Notes: generated by a model from the sequence alone, not told the origin. Numbered from the stretch's first letter, positions 1 to 5,776 are shown. The stretch: DNA of 6,746 bases from Candidatus Mediterraneibacter stercorigallinarum (GCA_019116185.1 DXCD01000124.1:1-6746), one strand, 5' to 3'. A program made the numbers and translations.

Positions 1-131
1 TTCCTATTAAAGAGATCGCCGGTATGACAAATCAGCCGGAAGCTACAGTTAAAACCAAAATAAGGAGAAGCCGGATAAAATTGAAAAAAATTTTAGAAAG
101 CGAGGGGATTTTCAGTGAAGATGACTTGTAA
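1..131 (+). CDS. RNA polymerase sigma factor, sigma-70/ECF-like, C-terminal end (5' truncated by window)
   Basis: The open frame starting at base 3 runs to TAA at 129-131 and encodes about 42 residues. They begin PIKEIAGMTNQPEATVKTKI and continue into a basic RRSRIKLKKIL helix. This matches the end of sigma-70 region 4: a helix-turn-helix that reads the -35 element, with the usual 'IA...(E/G)TVK(S/T)...R.R.KL...L' spacing. The rest of the gene lies upstream of the window, so regions 2 and 3 cannot be checked. Assignment to the ECF group is inferred from the short tail after the helix-turn-helix and from the membrane protein that follows. The last 17 bases overlap the next gene in another frame, which suggests translational coupling of a sigma factor with its regulator. 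The residues after the helix (SEGIFSEDDL) are a short acidic tail. Confidence 0.82.
   Translation, partial: PIKEIAGMTNQPEATVKTKIRRSRIKLKKILESEGIFSEDDL
102..117 (+). promoter_or_regulatory. Ribosome binding site that sets the GTG start of the anti-sigma gene
   Basis: The purine stretch GAGGGGA (102-108) ends 6 bases before the GTG at 115. The in-frame ATG at 121 would sit 12 bases away. GTG 115 is therefore the better start, which places initiation inside the last five codons of the sigma factor gene. Confidence 0.6.
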
Positions 132-1008
132 TGATCTATTAGACGTTATTACGGAAGACATTGTGGAAAAGCTGATCGATGATCAAGATGCAGAGTATCT
201 GCAGGCTAATTTTACGCCCGAAACAACGATGCAGGGTGTGAAGAAACTGATATCAGATCATGGTTCGGATACAAGAAAGAGAAAACATTCTTTTAACAAA
301 AAGAAAAGGAATTTGATAAAATTCCTAATAGCGGCCATTCTTGTTTTGGCTATGTCATCCGCTTGTTTTGCATTGCGGAAAAGGGACTTGGTGAAAAATG
401 GAGGAGCAGAATTGATTTCGGAATATAATAGGGATTTGATCGGAAAAGACTCCATTAAAGAACCGGCAGTATCCGGCGATGAAATAGGTGTCGGTTCTTT
501 GGAGGCCCGCAGGAGTGTTTCGCTGGAGGGGGATTATCAATGGAACAGCAGACGAATCAAAGAAGTGCCGGAAAATGTTTTTGTTCCTAAAACGATTATA
601 GAATTTGAGGCGTCAAGGACGGGGGCGCGTGACATTACACCGGAAATCATATTTACGAATGATGTGTTGGTTATATTTACCAGGGAAGATGGAGCCGGGT
701 GGCAGCTTAAAAAAGGGGAAAGTCTCACGTTTGAGGCTGAGCAATATCCATTAGAAAGGAACAATGGCGAGGACATTGGTCAGTGGATCGAATATAGATT
801 TATTGGAAACGGAGAATTGTCAGCAGATTCTTATACCAGCAATGAACGATTCCAGCGATATACATTTACAGCAGATGAGGATGGGGAATATTATATAGCT
901 TTGAGATGTGCCGGTACAGAGCCACTTGCATTAAAAGAAGGGGAAATTAAAATTGCAATTGAGGACTTTATAGATTTAGGCGCTGCACGGGGTTGGTACA
1001 GCGCCTAA
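115..1008 (+). CDS. Single-pass membrane protein, putative anti-sigma factor with unrecognised extracellular domain
   Basis: The product is 297 residues from a GTG start. Residues 1-66 are a cytoplasmic-type segment ending in a strongly basic stretch (TRKRKHSFNKKKRN). One hydrophobic helix spans about 67-87 (LIKFLIAAILVLAMSSACFA). About 210 residues follow that should lie outside the cell. The tail region around 225-285 (QRYTFTADEDGEYYIALRCA, then a short 'KEGEIKI' strand) has the alternating pattern of a beta-sandwich. I do not recognise the ectodomain family. The role as anti-sigma is inferred from the 17-base overlap with the sigma factor gene and from the topology: an N-terminal sigma-binding arm, one membrane helix, then a sensor. 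The zinc-binding HxxxCxxC motif of ZAS anti-sigma factors is absent; Cys5 stands alone in the arm. The Cys at residue 84 lies in SSAC, a poor lipobox, so a lipoprotein is less likely. Base composition is more A/T-rich than in the genes to the right. The last ten codons lie within a hairpin. Confidence 0.62.
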   Translation: MKMTCNDLLDVITEDIVEKLIDDQDAEYLQANFTPETTMQGVKKLISDHGSDTRKRKHSFNKKKRNLIKFLIAAILVLAMSSACFALRKRDLVKNGGAELISEYNRDLIGKDSIKEPAVSGDEIGVGSLEARRSVSLEGDYQWNSRRIKEVPENVFVPKTIIEFEASRTGARDITPEIIFTNDVLVIFTREDGAGWQLKKGESLTFEAEQYPLERNNGEDIGQWIEYRFIGNGELSADSYTSNERFQRYTFTADEDGEYYIALRCAGTEPLALKEGEIKIAIEDFIDLGAARGWYSA

Positions 1009-1009
1009 A
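975..1009. terminator. Perfect 11-bp hairpin at the convergent gene junction, possible bidirectional terminator
   Basis: TTTAGGCGCTG (975-985) and CAGCGCCTAAA (999-1009) are exact reverse complements around a 13-base loop. The hairpin covers the last codons and the stop codon (1006-1008) of the upstream plus-strand gene. It also lies just past the TGA (1034-1036) of the minus-strand gene, so it is placed to end transcription from both sides. Neither side carries the run of T expected right after an intrinsic terminator: the plus side reads ATATACAT and the minus side reads TCTATAAAG. It may be a weak or factor-aided terminator, or an RNA 3'-end protector. Confidence 0.45.
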
Positions 1010-1033
1010 ATATACATACGTCCGTCAGTTTTA

Positions 1034-2419
1034 TCACGACACTGCATCAGCCGCAGCCTCTTTGTTGTTCTCATCCGTACTGCCGGCGTGGCCGGATGGA
1101 TCAGTTTCCGGCTGAGGTTCTGTTTCTGACATAGCATCCTTATTTCCATCGTCAGCTTCGGGACCTTCCGGCAGATATACATGGACGCTCTCCACCCGGT
1201 TTTTATCCAGTGATTCCACGACAAGGCGGATCCCGTCTTCTGTGATAACTTCATCTCCCACTTCAGGCAGCCGGTCGTCCAGGTATTCGATGATCAGGCC
1301 ACCCAGGGAGTCATAATCTTCCGAAGACAGTTCTGTCTGGAGCCGGTCATTGACATCGTCCAGGTTCACGGAACCTTCGATAATATATTCCCGGTCAGAG
1401 ATCCGGCGCACCAGCTCATCCTCTGTCTCGTCGTATTCATCGTGGATCTCTCCGACGATCTCCTCCAGGATATCTTCCAATGTGATCAGACCGGCCATTT
1501 CTCCGTACTCGTCCAGGACGATCGCGATATTAAAGGTAGAATCCCTCATCTCGACAAGCAGTTCGGAAATGCTCTTATACTCATATGTGAAATGAGGCTT
1601 GCGCATAATCTCCCTGATCTGGAACGGCTGGCTCTTATCATAGAGCAGAAGATCCTTCATATTAATGATGCCGATGATGTTATCCTGTGAGTCTTCATAG
1701 ACAGGCAGACGGGTGAACTTGTCCTCGCGGAAGATTTCAATCAGTTCTTCGTAAGTATTGTTTACATCTGCAAATGTAACGTGTACCCGGGGAACCATGA
1801 TATCCTTTGCGTTTGCATCGCCAAGATCGAACACATTGTAGATCATTTCCTTTTCGTCAGATTCGATGATGCCGTCCTCGTGGCTCACATCCACGATGGT
1901 ACGCAGTTCATCTTCCGTCATCCCCTTGTCGGCCGCATCCGGGTCCACGCGGAGAAGCAGCATGATCCCGCGTGAAAACAAGTTGATGATAAAAATGACA
2001 GGAGTCATGACCGTCATAATAAAGCGTATGACAGGAATGTATCTTAAGGCGAGCTTCTCTGCATTTATCGTGGCATAATTTTTCGGCGTAATCTCTCCGA
2101 ACACGAGAATAGCAATCGTGAGGACAGCAGTCGCGATACTGACCATATAACCGCCGAATGTATAGGCAAGGGATGTAGCAAGTGCGGATGCGGAAAGATT
2201 GACAATATTATTTCCGATCAGAATGGCGCTGAGCATTTTGGAAGTATGGTTCTCTGTAACATCAAGAACCTGTGAGGCGCGTTTGTTCCCTGCGTCCGCG
2301 AGGGTGCGCAGCCGGATTTTGCTCACTGACATCAGCGCTGTTTCGTTAGATGAGAAAAATGCTGAGAGCATTAAAAGAATTACAAGTATAATTAGTTGAA
2401 AACTGTCACCAGAATCCAC
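1034..2419 (-). CDS. CNNM/CorC 'hemolysin family' membrane protein (DUF21-CBS-CBS-CorC/HlyC)
   Basis: The product is 461 residues, close to the usual size for this family. Residues 1-165 form the DUF21/CNNM transmembrane domain, with hydrophobic helices near 7-24, 61-88, 91-109 and 128-157. It carries the conserved patches SSNETAL (23-29), GNNIVN (69-74) and FGEITPK (107-113). Two CBS motifs follow at about 205-262 (starting DIMVPR) and 268-326 (VLDEYGEMAGLITLEDILEE). The CorC/HlyC domain spans about 338-415. CNNM/CorC relatives handle Mg2+ efflux or tolerance, with the CBS pair sensing nucleotide. The name 'hemolysin' is historical, and a transport role here is family inference. Residues 418-461 are an acidic, low-complexity tail outside the domains. 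The GTG start is preferred because the protein then begins as relatives do, and the in-frame codons upstream reach TGA without another normal start. Its AAGGAG site lies 13 bases upstream, longer than ideal. The gene is divergent from murB. Confidence 0.9.
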   Translation of the reverse strand: MDSGDSFQLIILVILLMLSAFFSSNETALMSVSKIRLRTLADAGNKRASQVLDVTENHTSKMLSAILIGNNIVNLSASALATSLAYTFGGYMVSIATAVLTIAILVFGEITPKNYATINAEKLALRYIPVIRFIMTVMTPVIFIINLFSRGIMLLLRVDPDAADKGMTEDELRTIVDVSHEDGIIESDEKEMIYNVFDLGDANAKDIMVPRVHVTFADVNNTYEELIEIFREDKFTRLPVYEDSQDNIIGIINMKDLLLYDKSQPFQIREIMRKPHFTYEYKSISELLVEMRDSTFNIAIVLDEYGEMAGLITLEDILEEIVGEIHDEYDETEDELVRRISDREYIIEGSVNLDDVNDRLQTELSSEDYDSLGGLIIEYLDDRLPEVGDEVITEDGIRLVVESLDKNRVESVHVYLPEGPEADDGNKDAMSETEPQPETDPSGHAGSTDENNKEAAADAVS

Positions 2420-2446
2420 GGTTTTAATTTCACTCCTTCAAAAGAT

Positions 2447-2467
2447 AAAAAACAGCCGTTGCACGGC
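2447..2467 (-). promoter_or_regulatory. Short GC hairpin followed by T6 in the leader of the CNNM/CorC-type gene
   Basis: On the minus strand GCCGT-GCA-ACGGC (2467 down to 2455) folds into a 5-bp GC-rich stem with a 3-base loop. TG and six T (2452-2447) follow directly. The element lies between the predicted promoter and the AAGGAG ribosome site. The shape is that of a small intrinsic terminator or attenuator, but 5 bp is short and no competing antiterminator arm is evident. It matches no known magnesium riboswitch: the leader of about 67 bases is too small. Confidence 0.35.
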
Positions 2468-2493
2468 GCGTAAAAATATATAGATACTGAACC

Positions 2494-2522
2494 AGTATAC
2501 ACTCTTTTTGCAGATTATGCAA
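2494..2522 (-). promoter_or_regulatory. Predicted sigma-A promoter for the CNNM/CorC-type gene
   Basis: Read on the minus strand, the -35 is TTGCAT (2522-2517) and the -10 is TATACT (2499-2494), with a 17-base spacer. The -10 matches TATAAT at five of six positions; the -35 is weak beyond its TTG. Transcription would begin near 2487, giving a leader of about 67 bases before the GTG at 2419. An inverted repeat (2484-2498) overlaps the -10 and could be an operator. Confidence 0.5.
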
Positions 2523-2539
2523 GATTTCTGTCTGTTGTC

Positions 2540-2568
2540 TTTACTTTAAAGCCCGGGTGCACTATAAT
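2540..2568 (+). promoter_or_regulatory. Predicted sigma-A promoter of the murB-rapZ-whiA-HPr operon
   Basis: A perfect TATAAT lies at 2563-2568. TTTACT (2540-2545) lies upstream with the ideal 17-base spacer and matches four of six -35 positions. Transcription would start near 2575, leaving a leader of about 30 bases with GGAG (2597-2600) 6 bases before the murB ATG. No further promoter is evident within the tightly packed operon, so this one probably drives all four genes in the window. Confidence 0.7.
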
Positions 2569-2606
2569 GTCTAAGAAATCATAATTGAAAATGAATGGAG
2601 TAATCT

Positions 2607-3512
2607 ATGGATTTATACAAAGAATTATGTGCGGTATCAGGGCAGGAGAATGTACTCACAGATGAGCCCATGAGAAGGCACACAACGTTTCGGATCGGCG
2701 GACCGGCGGACTATTTTGTCACAGCGTCCTGCGCGGAGGAGATCAGAGATATCATAGGGATCTGTCTGAGAAATGCGGTTCCTTATTATATTATGGGAAA
2801 TGGAAGCGACCTCCTGGTGGGAGACAAAGGCTTCCGCGGCGTGATTATCCAGATATTTAAAAGAATGAATGCGATCCGCGTGGAAGGCGAGAGGATCTTT
2901 GTGCAGGCAGGGGCTCTCCTTTCCAGAACCGCGGCAGCAGCCTGCGAGGCATCGCTTACAGGCATGGAATTCGCCTCCGGCATACCGGGAACCATGGGCG
3001 GAGCCCTCAGGATGAATGCGGGGGCGTACGGCGGCGAGATGAAGCAGATCGTGGAGTCGGCGGATATCCTTACAGCGGATGGCGAGGTGAAAACATTGTC
3101 CGTTGACGAGCTGGGGCTGGGTTACAGGACCAGCGTGATCTCCAGGAATGATTACGTGGCGCTGGAAGTTGTTTTGAAGCTGAACAAGGGGAGCAGGGAA
3201 GAAATCCGCGCGAGAATGGATGAATTAAAGGAAAAACGAGTGCAGAAGCAGCCGCTGGAATACGGCAGCGCGGGAAGTACTTTTAAACGGCCGGAAGGCT
3301 ATTTCGCAGGGAAGCTGATCGAAGATGCCGGACTCCGAGGATACCGCGTGGGAGATGCCCAAGTGTCAGAGAAGCACTGCGGTTTTGTGATCAACAGGGG
3401 AAGCGCGACCGCGGCGGAAGTGGCACAGCTGATGGAAGACGTGGCGGACCGTGTGGAACAGAAATTCGGAGTAAGGCTTGAACCGGAAGTAAAGAAGATA
3501 GGAGAATTTTAG
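2607..3512 (+). CDS. murB: UDP-N-acetylenolpyruvoylglucosamine reductase MurB (Gram-positive type)
   Basis: This cytoplasmic FAD enzyme reduces UDP-GlcNAc-enolpyruvate to UDP-MurNAc with NADPH, the second committed step of peptidoglycan precursor synthesis. The protein has 301 residues, normal for the shorter type II MurB of Firmicutes. FAD-binding motifs are TTFRIGGPAD (26-35), GNGSDLLV (64-71) and SGIPGTMGGALRMNAGAYGG (124-143). The active-site Arg lies in YRTS (173-176). The proton-donor Ser should be Ser224 in AGSTFKRP (222-229), and the catalytic Glu should be Glu294 in LEPEV (291-295); both roles are assigned by family motif. GNGSD has Asp where many homologues have Asn. The ATG has GGAG 6 bases upstream. 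It is the first gene of the operon in this window, 3 bases before rapZ. Confidence 0.97.
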   Translation: MDLYKELCAVSGQENVLTDEPMRRHTTFRIGGPADYFVTASCAEEIRDIIGICLRNAVPYYIMGNGSDLLVGDKGFRGVIIQIFKRMNAIRVEGERIFVQAGALLSRTAAAACEASLTGMEFASGIPGTMGGALRMNAGAYGGEMKQIVESADILTADGEVKTLSVDELGLGYRTSVISRNDYVALEVVLKLNKGSREEIRARMDELKEKRVQKQPLEYGSAGSTFKRPEGYFAGKLIEDAGLRGYRVGDAQVSEKHCGFVINRGSATAAEVAQLMEDVADRVEQKFGVRLEPEVKKIGEF

Positions 3513-3515
3513 AGA

Positions 3516-4394
3516 ATGCGTTTTGTTATCGTGACCGGAATGTCAGGAGCGGGAAAAACAACAGCATTGAAAATGCTGGAAGATATGGGGTATTTCTGCG
3601 TGGATAACCTGCCGATTCCCCTGCTGCCGCGCTTTGTTGAGATGTTTGGGGAACCGGATGAAGAGGTCAAGAAGATTGCGCTCGGGCTGGACGTGAGAGG
3701 CGGGCAGGATTTCTCCGGGCTCAGGGATGTCCTGGACGAGATGGATCAGAAGGAGATCCAGTACGAGATCCTCTTTCTGGATGCCCATGATGACGTGTTG
3801 GTCAAGCGGTATAAGGAAACAAGGCGTCAGCATCCTCTGAGCGGCTCGGGAAGAGTGGACACCGGGATCGCGAAAGAACGCGAGAAGATCATGTTCTTAA
3901 AGATGCGGGCAACTTATATACTGGATACGAGCAAACTGCTGACCCGGGAACTTAAGATTGAGCTGGAGAAGATTTTTGTTGAGGGAAAGAGTTTCTGCAA
4001 CCTCTACATTACGGTTATGTCTTTTGGGTTCAAATACGGTATTCCCCAGGACTCGGACCTGGTCTTTGACGTGCGGTTCCTGCCGAATCCTTATTATATA
4101 GATGAACTGAAGGAAAAGACAGGGAATGACCCCGAAGTACAGGATTATGTCATGGGAAATGAGAAATCGCGCCTGTTTCTGGATAAGCTTAAGGATATGG
4201 TGGAGTTCCTTATACCGAACTATATACTGGAAGGAAAGAATCAGCTTGTCATATCTATCGGATGCACCGGTGGAAAGCACCGTTCCGTGACGCTGGCAAA
4301 CGCGCTGTACCAGATGCTGGAAGAACAGGGAAGTTACGGGGTGCGTATCGAGCACCGGGATACCGGGAAAGATAGTATTACGAAAAGGAAGTGA
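3516..4394 (+). CDS. rapZ: RapZ/YvcJ family nucleotide-binding protein (RNase adapter family)
   Basis: The protein has 292 residues, full length for the family. The N-terminal P-loop domain shows Walker A GMSGAGKTT (8-16), VDNLP (29-33), DVR (59-61), a Walker-B-like LFLDA (87-91 region) and ETRRQHPLS (101-109). The C-terminal domain carries SFGFKYGIP (169-177), DLVFDVRFLPNPY (181-193), GCTGGKHRSV (249-258) and EHRDTGK (279-285). In E. coli RapZ steers RNase E to the small RNA GlmZ and so controls glucosamine-6-phosphate synthase. In Bacillus YvcJ is a GTP/ATPase with a less direct role. Gram-positives of this kind lack that small-RNA circuit as far as known, so the E. coli mechanism should not be transferred. 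The gene starts 3 bases after murB, with AGGAG (3500-3504) inside the murB end, and stops 4 bases before whiA. Confidence 0.95.
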   Translation: MRFVIVTGMSGAGKTTALKMLEDMGYFCVDNLPIPLLPRFVEMFGEPDEEVKKIALGLDVRGGQDFSGLRDVLDEMDQKEIQYEILFLDAHDDVLVKRYKETRRQHPLSGSGRVDTGIAKEREKIMFLKMRATYILDTSKLLTRELKIELEKIFVEGKSFCNLYITVMSFGFKYGIPQDSDLVFDVRFLPNPYYIDELKEKTGNDPEVQDYVMGNEKSRLFLDKLKDMVEFLIPNYILEGKNQLVISIGCTGGKHRSVTLANALYQMLEEQGSYGVRIEHRDTGKDSITKRK

Positions 4395-4398
4395 GTGA

Positions 4399-5364
4399 AT
4401 GTCATTTTCCGGGAAAGTCAGGGAAGAGCTCGCGGAGAATATCAGTCCGGCGAGACACTGCCGGATAGCGGAGACAGCGGCATTTATCGGAATGTGCGGA
4501 ACCGTCGTGATCAACAGCTTTGACCGGTACAGTATCAAAATACATTCTGAAAATCTTCTTGTTGCAAGAAAAGTCTTTACATTGCTGCAAAAAACATTTA
4601 ATATAAAAACTGATATTTCTGTCAGGAGAAATATTAAAAAAGAAAGTGTTTCTTATGCGGTTGTTGTCAGAAAGCATGAAGATGCACTGAGGGTCCTTTA
4701 CGCGACTAAGATGATCGGGGAGAGACGGGAGAGTACGGATGACATTCACGCGTTCAGTTCTCTTGTAATCCAGCAGACATGCTGTAAAAGAGCATTCCTT
4801 CGAGGCGTGTTTCAGGCGGCAGGGTCTATGAGCGATCCGAAGAAATCATATCATTTTGAGATCGTCTGCTCATCACCTGAGGCAGCGCGCCAGATCCGGG
4901 GAGTGATATGCAGCTTCGGACTGGATGCGAAGATCGTGCCCCGCAAGAAGTCGTTTGTCGTGTATTTGAAGGAGGGATCCCAAATAGTGGATATCCTGAA
5001 TGTGATGGAGGCGCATGTATCTCTGATGGAGCTTGAAAATGTCAGGATACTTAAGGAAATGCGTAATTCTGTAAACAGGAAGGTAAACTGCGAGACTGCC
5101 AATATCAATAAGACTGTGTCAGCAGCGGTAAAACAGGTTGAGGATATTACATATCTCAGAGATACGATAGGATTTGACCATCTGCCGGAGAATCTGGTGG
5201 AAGCGGCTTATGCCCGCCTGGATCATCCGGAGGCTACGCTGAAGGAGCTTGGCGAGGCGCTGGACCCGCCTGTGGGAAAGTCCGGAATCAACCACAGGCT
5301 GCGCAGGCTGAGTGAGCTGGCAGACAAGGTGAGGCAGGAACACAAGGAGGATTATTATGATTAA
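4399..5364 (+). CDS. whiA: DNA-binding protein WhiA (YvcL family)
   Basis: The protein has 321 residues, typical length. The N-terminal WhiA domain covers about 1-88 (SFSGKVREELA at the start). A degenerate LAGLIDADG homing-endonuclease-like fold covers about 128-215, seen in KRAFLRGVFQAAGSMSDP (130-147) and YHFEI (151-155). It lacks the acidic catalytic pattern, as WhiA proteins do. The C-terminal helix-turn-helix covers about 222-310, with NRKVNCETANINKT (226-239) and the signature LGEALDPPVGKSGINHRLRR (284-303). In Streptomyces WhiA activates sporulation division genes; in Bacillus it affects division and chromosome segregation without acting as a classic regulator. Which applies here is open. 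An AAGGAA site (4385-4390) lies 8 bases before the ATG. The 3' end overlaps the next start by 8 bases. A stretch at about 4530-4670 (residues 44-91) is much more A/T-rich than the rest of the gene. Confidence 0.96.
   Translation: MSFSGKVREELAENISPARHCRIAETAAFIGMCGTVVINSFDRYSIKIHSENLLVARKVFTLLQKTFNIKTDISVRRNIKKESVSYAVVVRKHEDALRVLYATKMIGERRESTDDIHAFSSLVIQQTCCKRAFLRGVFQAAGSMSDPKKSYHFEIVCSSPEAARQIRGVICSFGLDAKIVPRKKSFVVYLKEGSQIVDILNVMEAHVSLMELENVRILKEMRNSVNRKVNCETANINKTVSAAVKQVEDITYLRDTIGFDHLPENLVEAAYARLDHPEATLKELGEALDPPVGKSGINHRLRRLSELADKVRQEHKEDYYD
5344..5364 (+). promoter_or_regulatory. Strong Shine-Dalgarno and start/stop overlap of whiA and the HPr-like gene
   Basis: AAGGAGG (5344-5350), a near-complete anti-16S match, lies 6 bases before ATG 5357 and inside the last whiA codons. 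The ATG precedes the whiA stop TAA (5362-5364), so the two genes overlap by 8 bases. Strong initiation here suggests that the small protein is made at a higher level than WhiA. Confidence 0.75.
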
Positions 5365-5617
5365 AACACCTGTTGTAGTAAAGACAGAAACGGGATTTGA
5401 CGGAAGGCCGATCGCACTGCTCGTGCAGGAAGCCAGCCAGTATGCGAGCAAGATCTATATCCAGATCGGCGAGAAGAATATCAATGCCAAAAGCATCATG
5501 GGCATGATGAGCTTGAGTCTCGCGGACGGCGAAAAGATTACTGTTGTGACTGAAGGCGAGGATGAGAAGAAAGCAGCGGAAGGGATCCGGACATTTTTCG
5601 CAAATAACGCATGCTGA
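5357..5617 (+). CDS. HPr-like protein, Crh type, with His15 replaced by Asp
   Basis: The protein has 86 residues, the size of HPr/Crh. In HPr the active-site motif is G(L/I)HARPA; here it reads TGFDGRPIALLVQEAS (12-27), so residue 15 is Asp (codon GAC at 5399-5401) and Ala16 is Gly. The regulatory site is kept: NAKSIMGMMSL (43-53) has Ser46 (codon AGC at 5492-5494) in the context recognised by HPr kinase. By family logic it cannot take phosphate from enzyme I for sugar transport but can be phosphorylated on Ser46. That is how Bacillus Crh (Gln15) works, and crh sits in the matching place after whiA/yvcL. I therefore read it as a Crh-like cofactor for carbon-dependent regulation. It is not certain to be a true orthologue of Crh; separate loss of His15 in an HPr copy would look the same. 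It is the last gene of the operon before the terminator. I leave the symbol blank because crh is not proven. Confidence 0.85.
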   Translation: MIKTPVVVKTETGFDGRPIALLVQEASQYASKIYIQIGEKNINAKSIMGMMSLSLADGEKITVVTEGEDEKKAAEGIRTFFANNAC

Positions 5618-5668
5618 TGAGGGAAGAGGCTGCCACGGCAGGCTTCAGATAAATAAACGACATGACGA

Positions 5669-5698
5669 AAAGGCTGTGCGGAAGTGCAGCCTTTATTT
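5669..5698 (+). terminator. Intrinsic terminator of the murB-rapZ-whiA-HPr operon
   Basis: AAAGGCTG (5669-5676) pairs perfectly with CAGCCTTT (5687-5694) around a 10-base loop. The descending arm runs into a T-rich stretch (TTTATTTA, 5692-5699). It lies 52 bases after the HPr-like stop codon, the expected position for the operon end. Confidence 0.75.
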
Positions 5699-5708
5699 AA
5701 TAAATAAA
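5692..5708. repeat. A/T palindrome over the terminator tail, with a direct copy upstream
   Basis: TTTATTTA (5692-5699) and TAAATAAA (5701-5708) form a perfect 8-base inverted repeat around one A. The word ATAAATAAAC occurs at 5649-5658 and again at 5700-5709, one copy on each side of the terminator hairpin. The T-rich tail of the terminator can therefore in principle pair with either copy. Confidence 0.6.
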
Positions 5709-5776
5709 CTGCGGAGCATATCTGCCGGCGGATGCGATGCGGGATGTACAGGTGTATGGCAGAAAGGGGATGCATT

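Noticed and set aside
355..378. Possible lipoprotein signal (SSAC) in the anti-sigma-like protein
   Set aside because: The -3 residue is Ser, not a typical lipobox Leu, and a 66-residue basic arm before the helix does not fit a signal peptide.
2552..2557. CCCGGG palindrome between the -35 and -10 of the murB promoter
   Set aside because: It is only six bases, expected by chance, and no longer symmetry surrounds it.
3897..4538. A 213-codon open frame on the minus strand opposite rapZ and the start of whiA
   Set aside because: It lies fully opposite two well-supported conserved genes, has no ribosome site or recognisable domain, and its composition follows from the codon pattern of the plus-strand genes.
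5629..5641. Palindrome CTGCCACGGCAG after the HPr-like gene, considered as a second hairpin
   Set aside because: The loop is too short for a stable 5-bp RNA hairpin, and no T-run follows.
5617..5652. An 11-codon frame starting at the TGATG overlap after the HPr-like gene
   Set aside because: The start/stop overlap looks like coupling, but the peptide is tiny, has no recognisable character, and lies in the leader to the terminator.
5732..5776. Upstream in-frame ATG for the lipid kinase adding 15 residues
   Set aside because: The extension (with three Cys) is unlike the family N-terminus, and the good ribosome site serves ATG 5777 instead.
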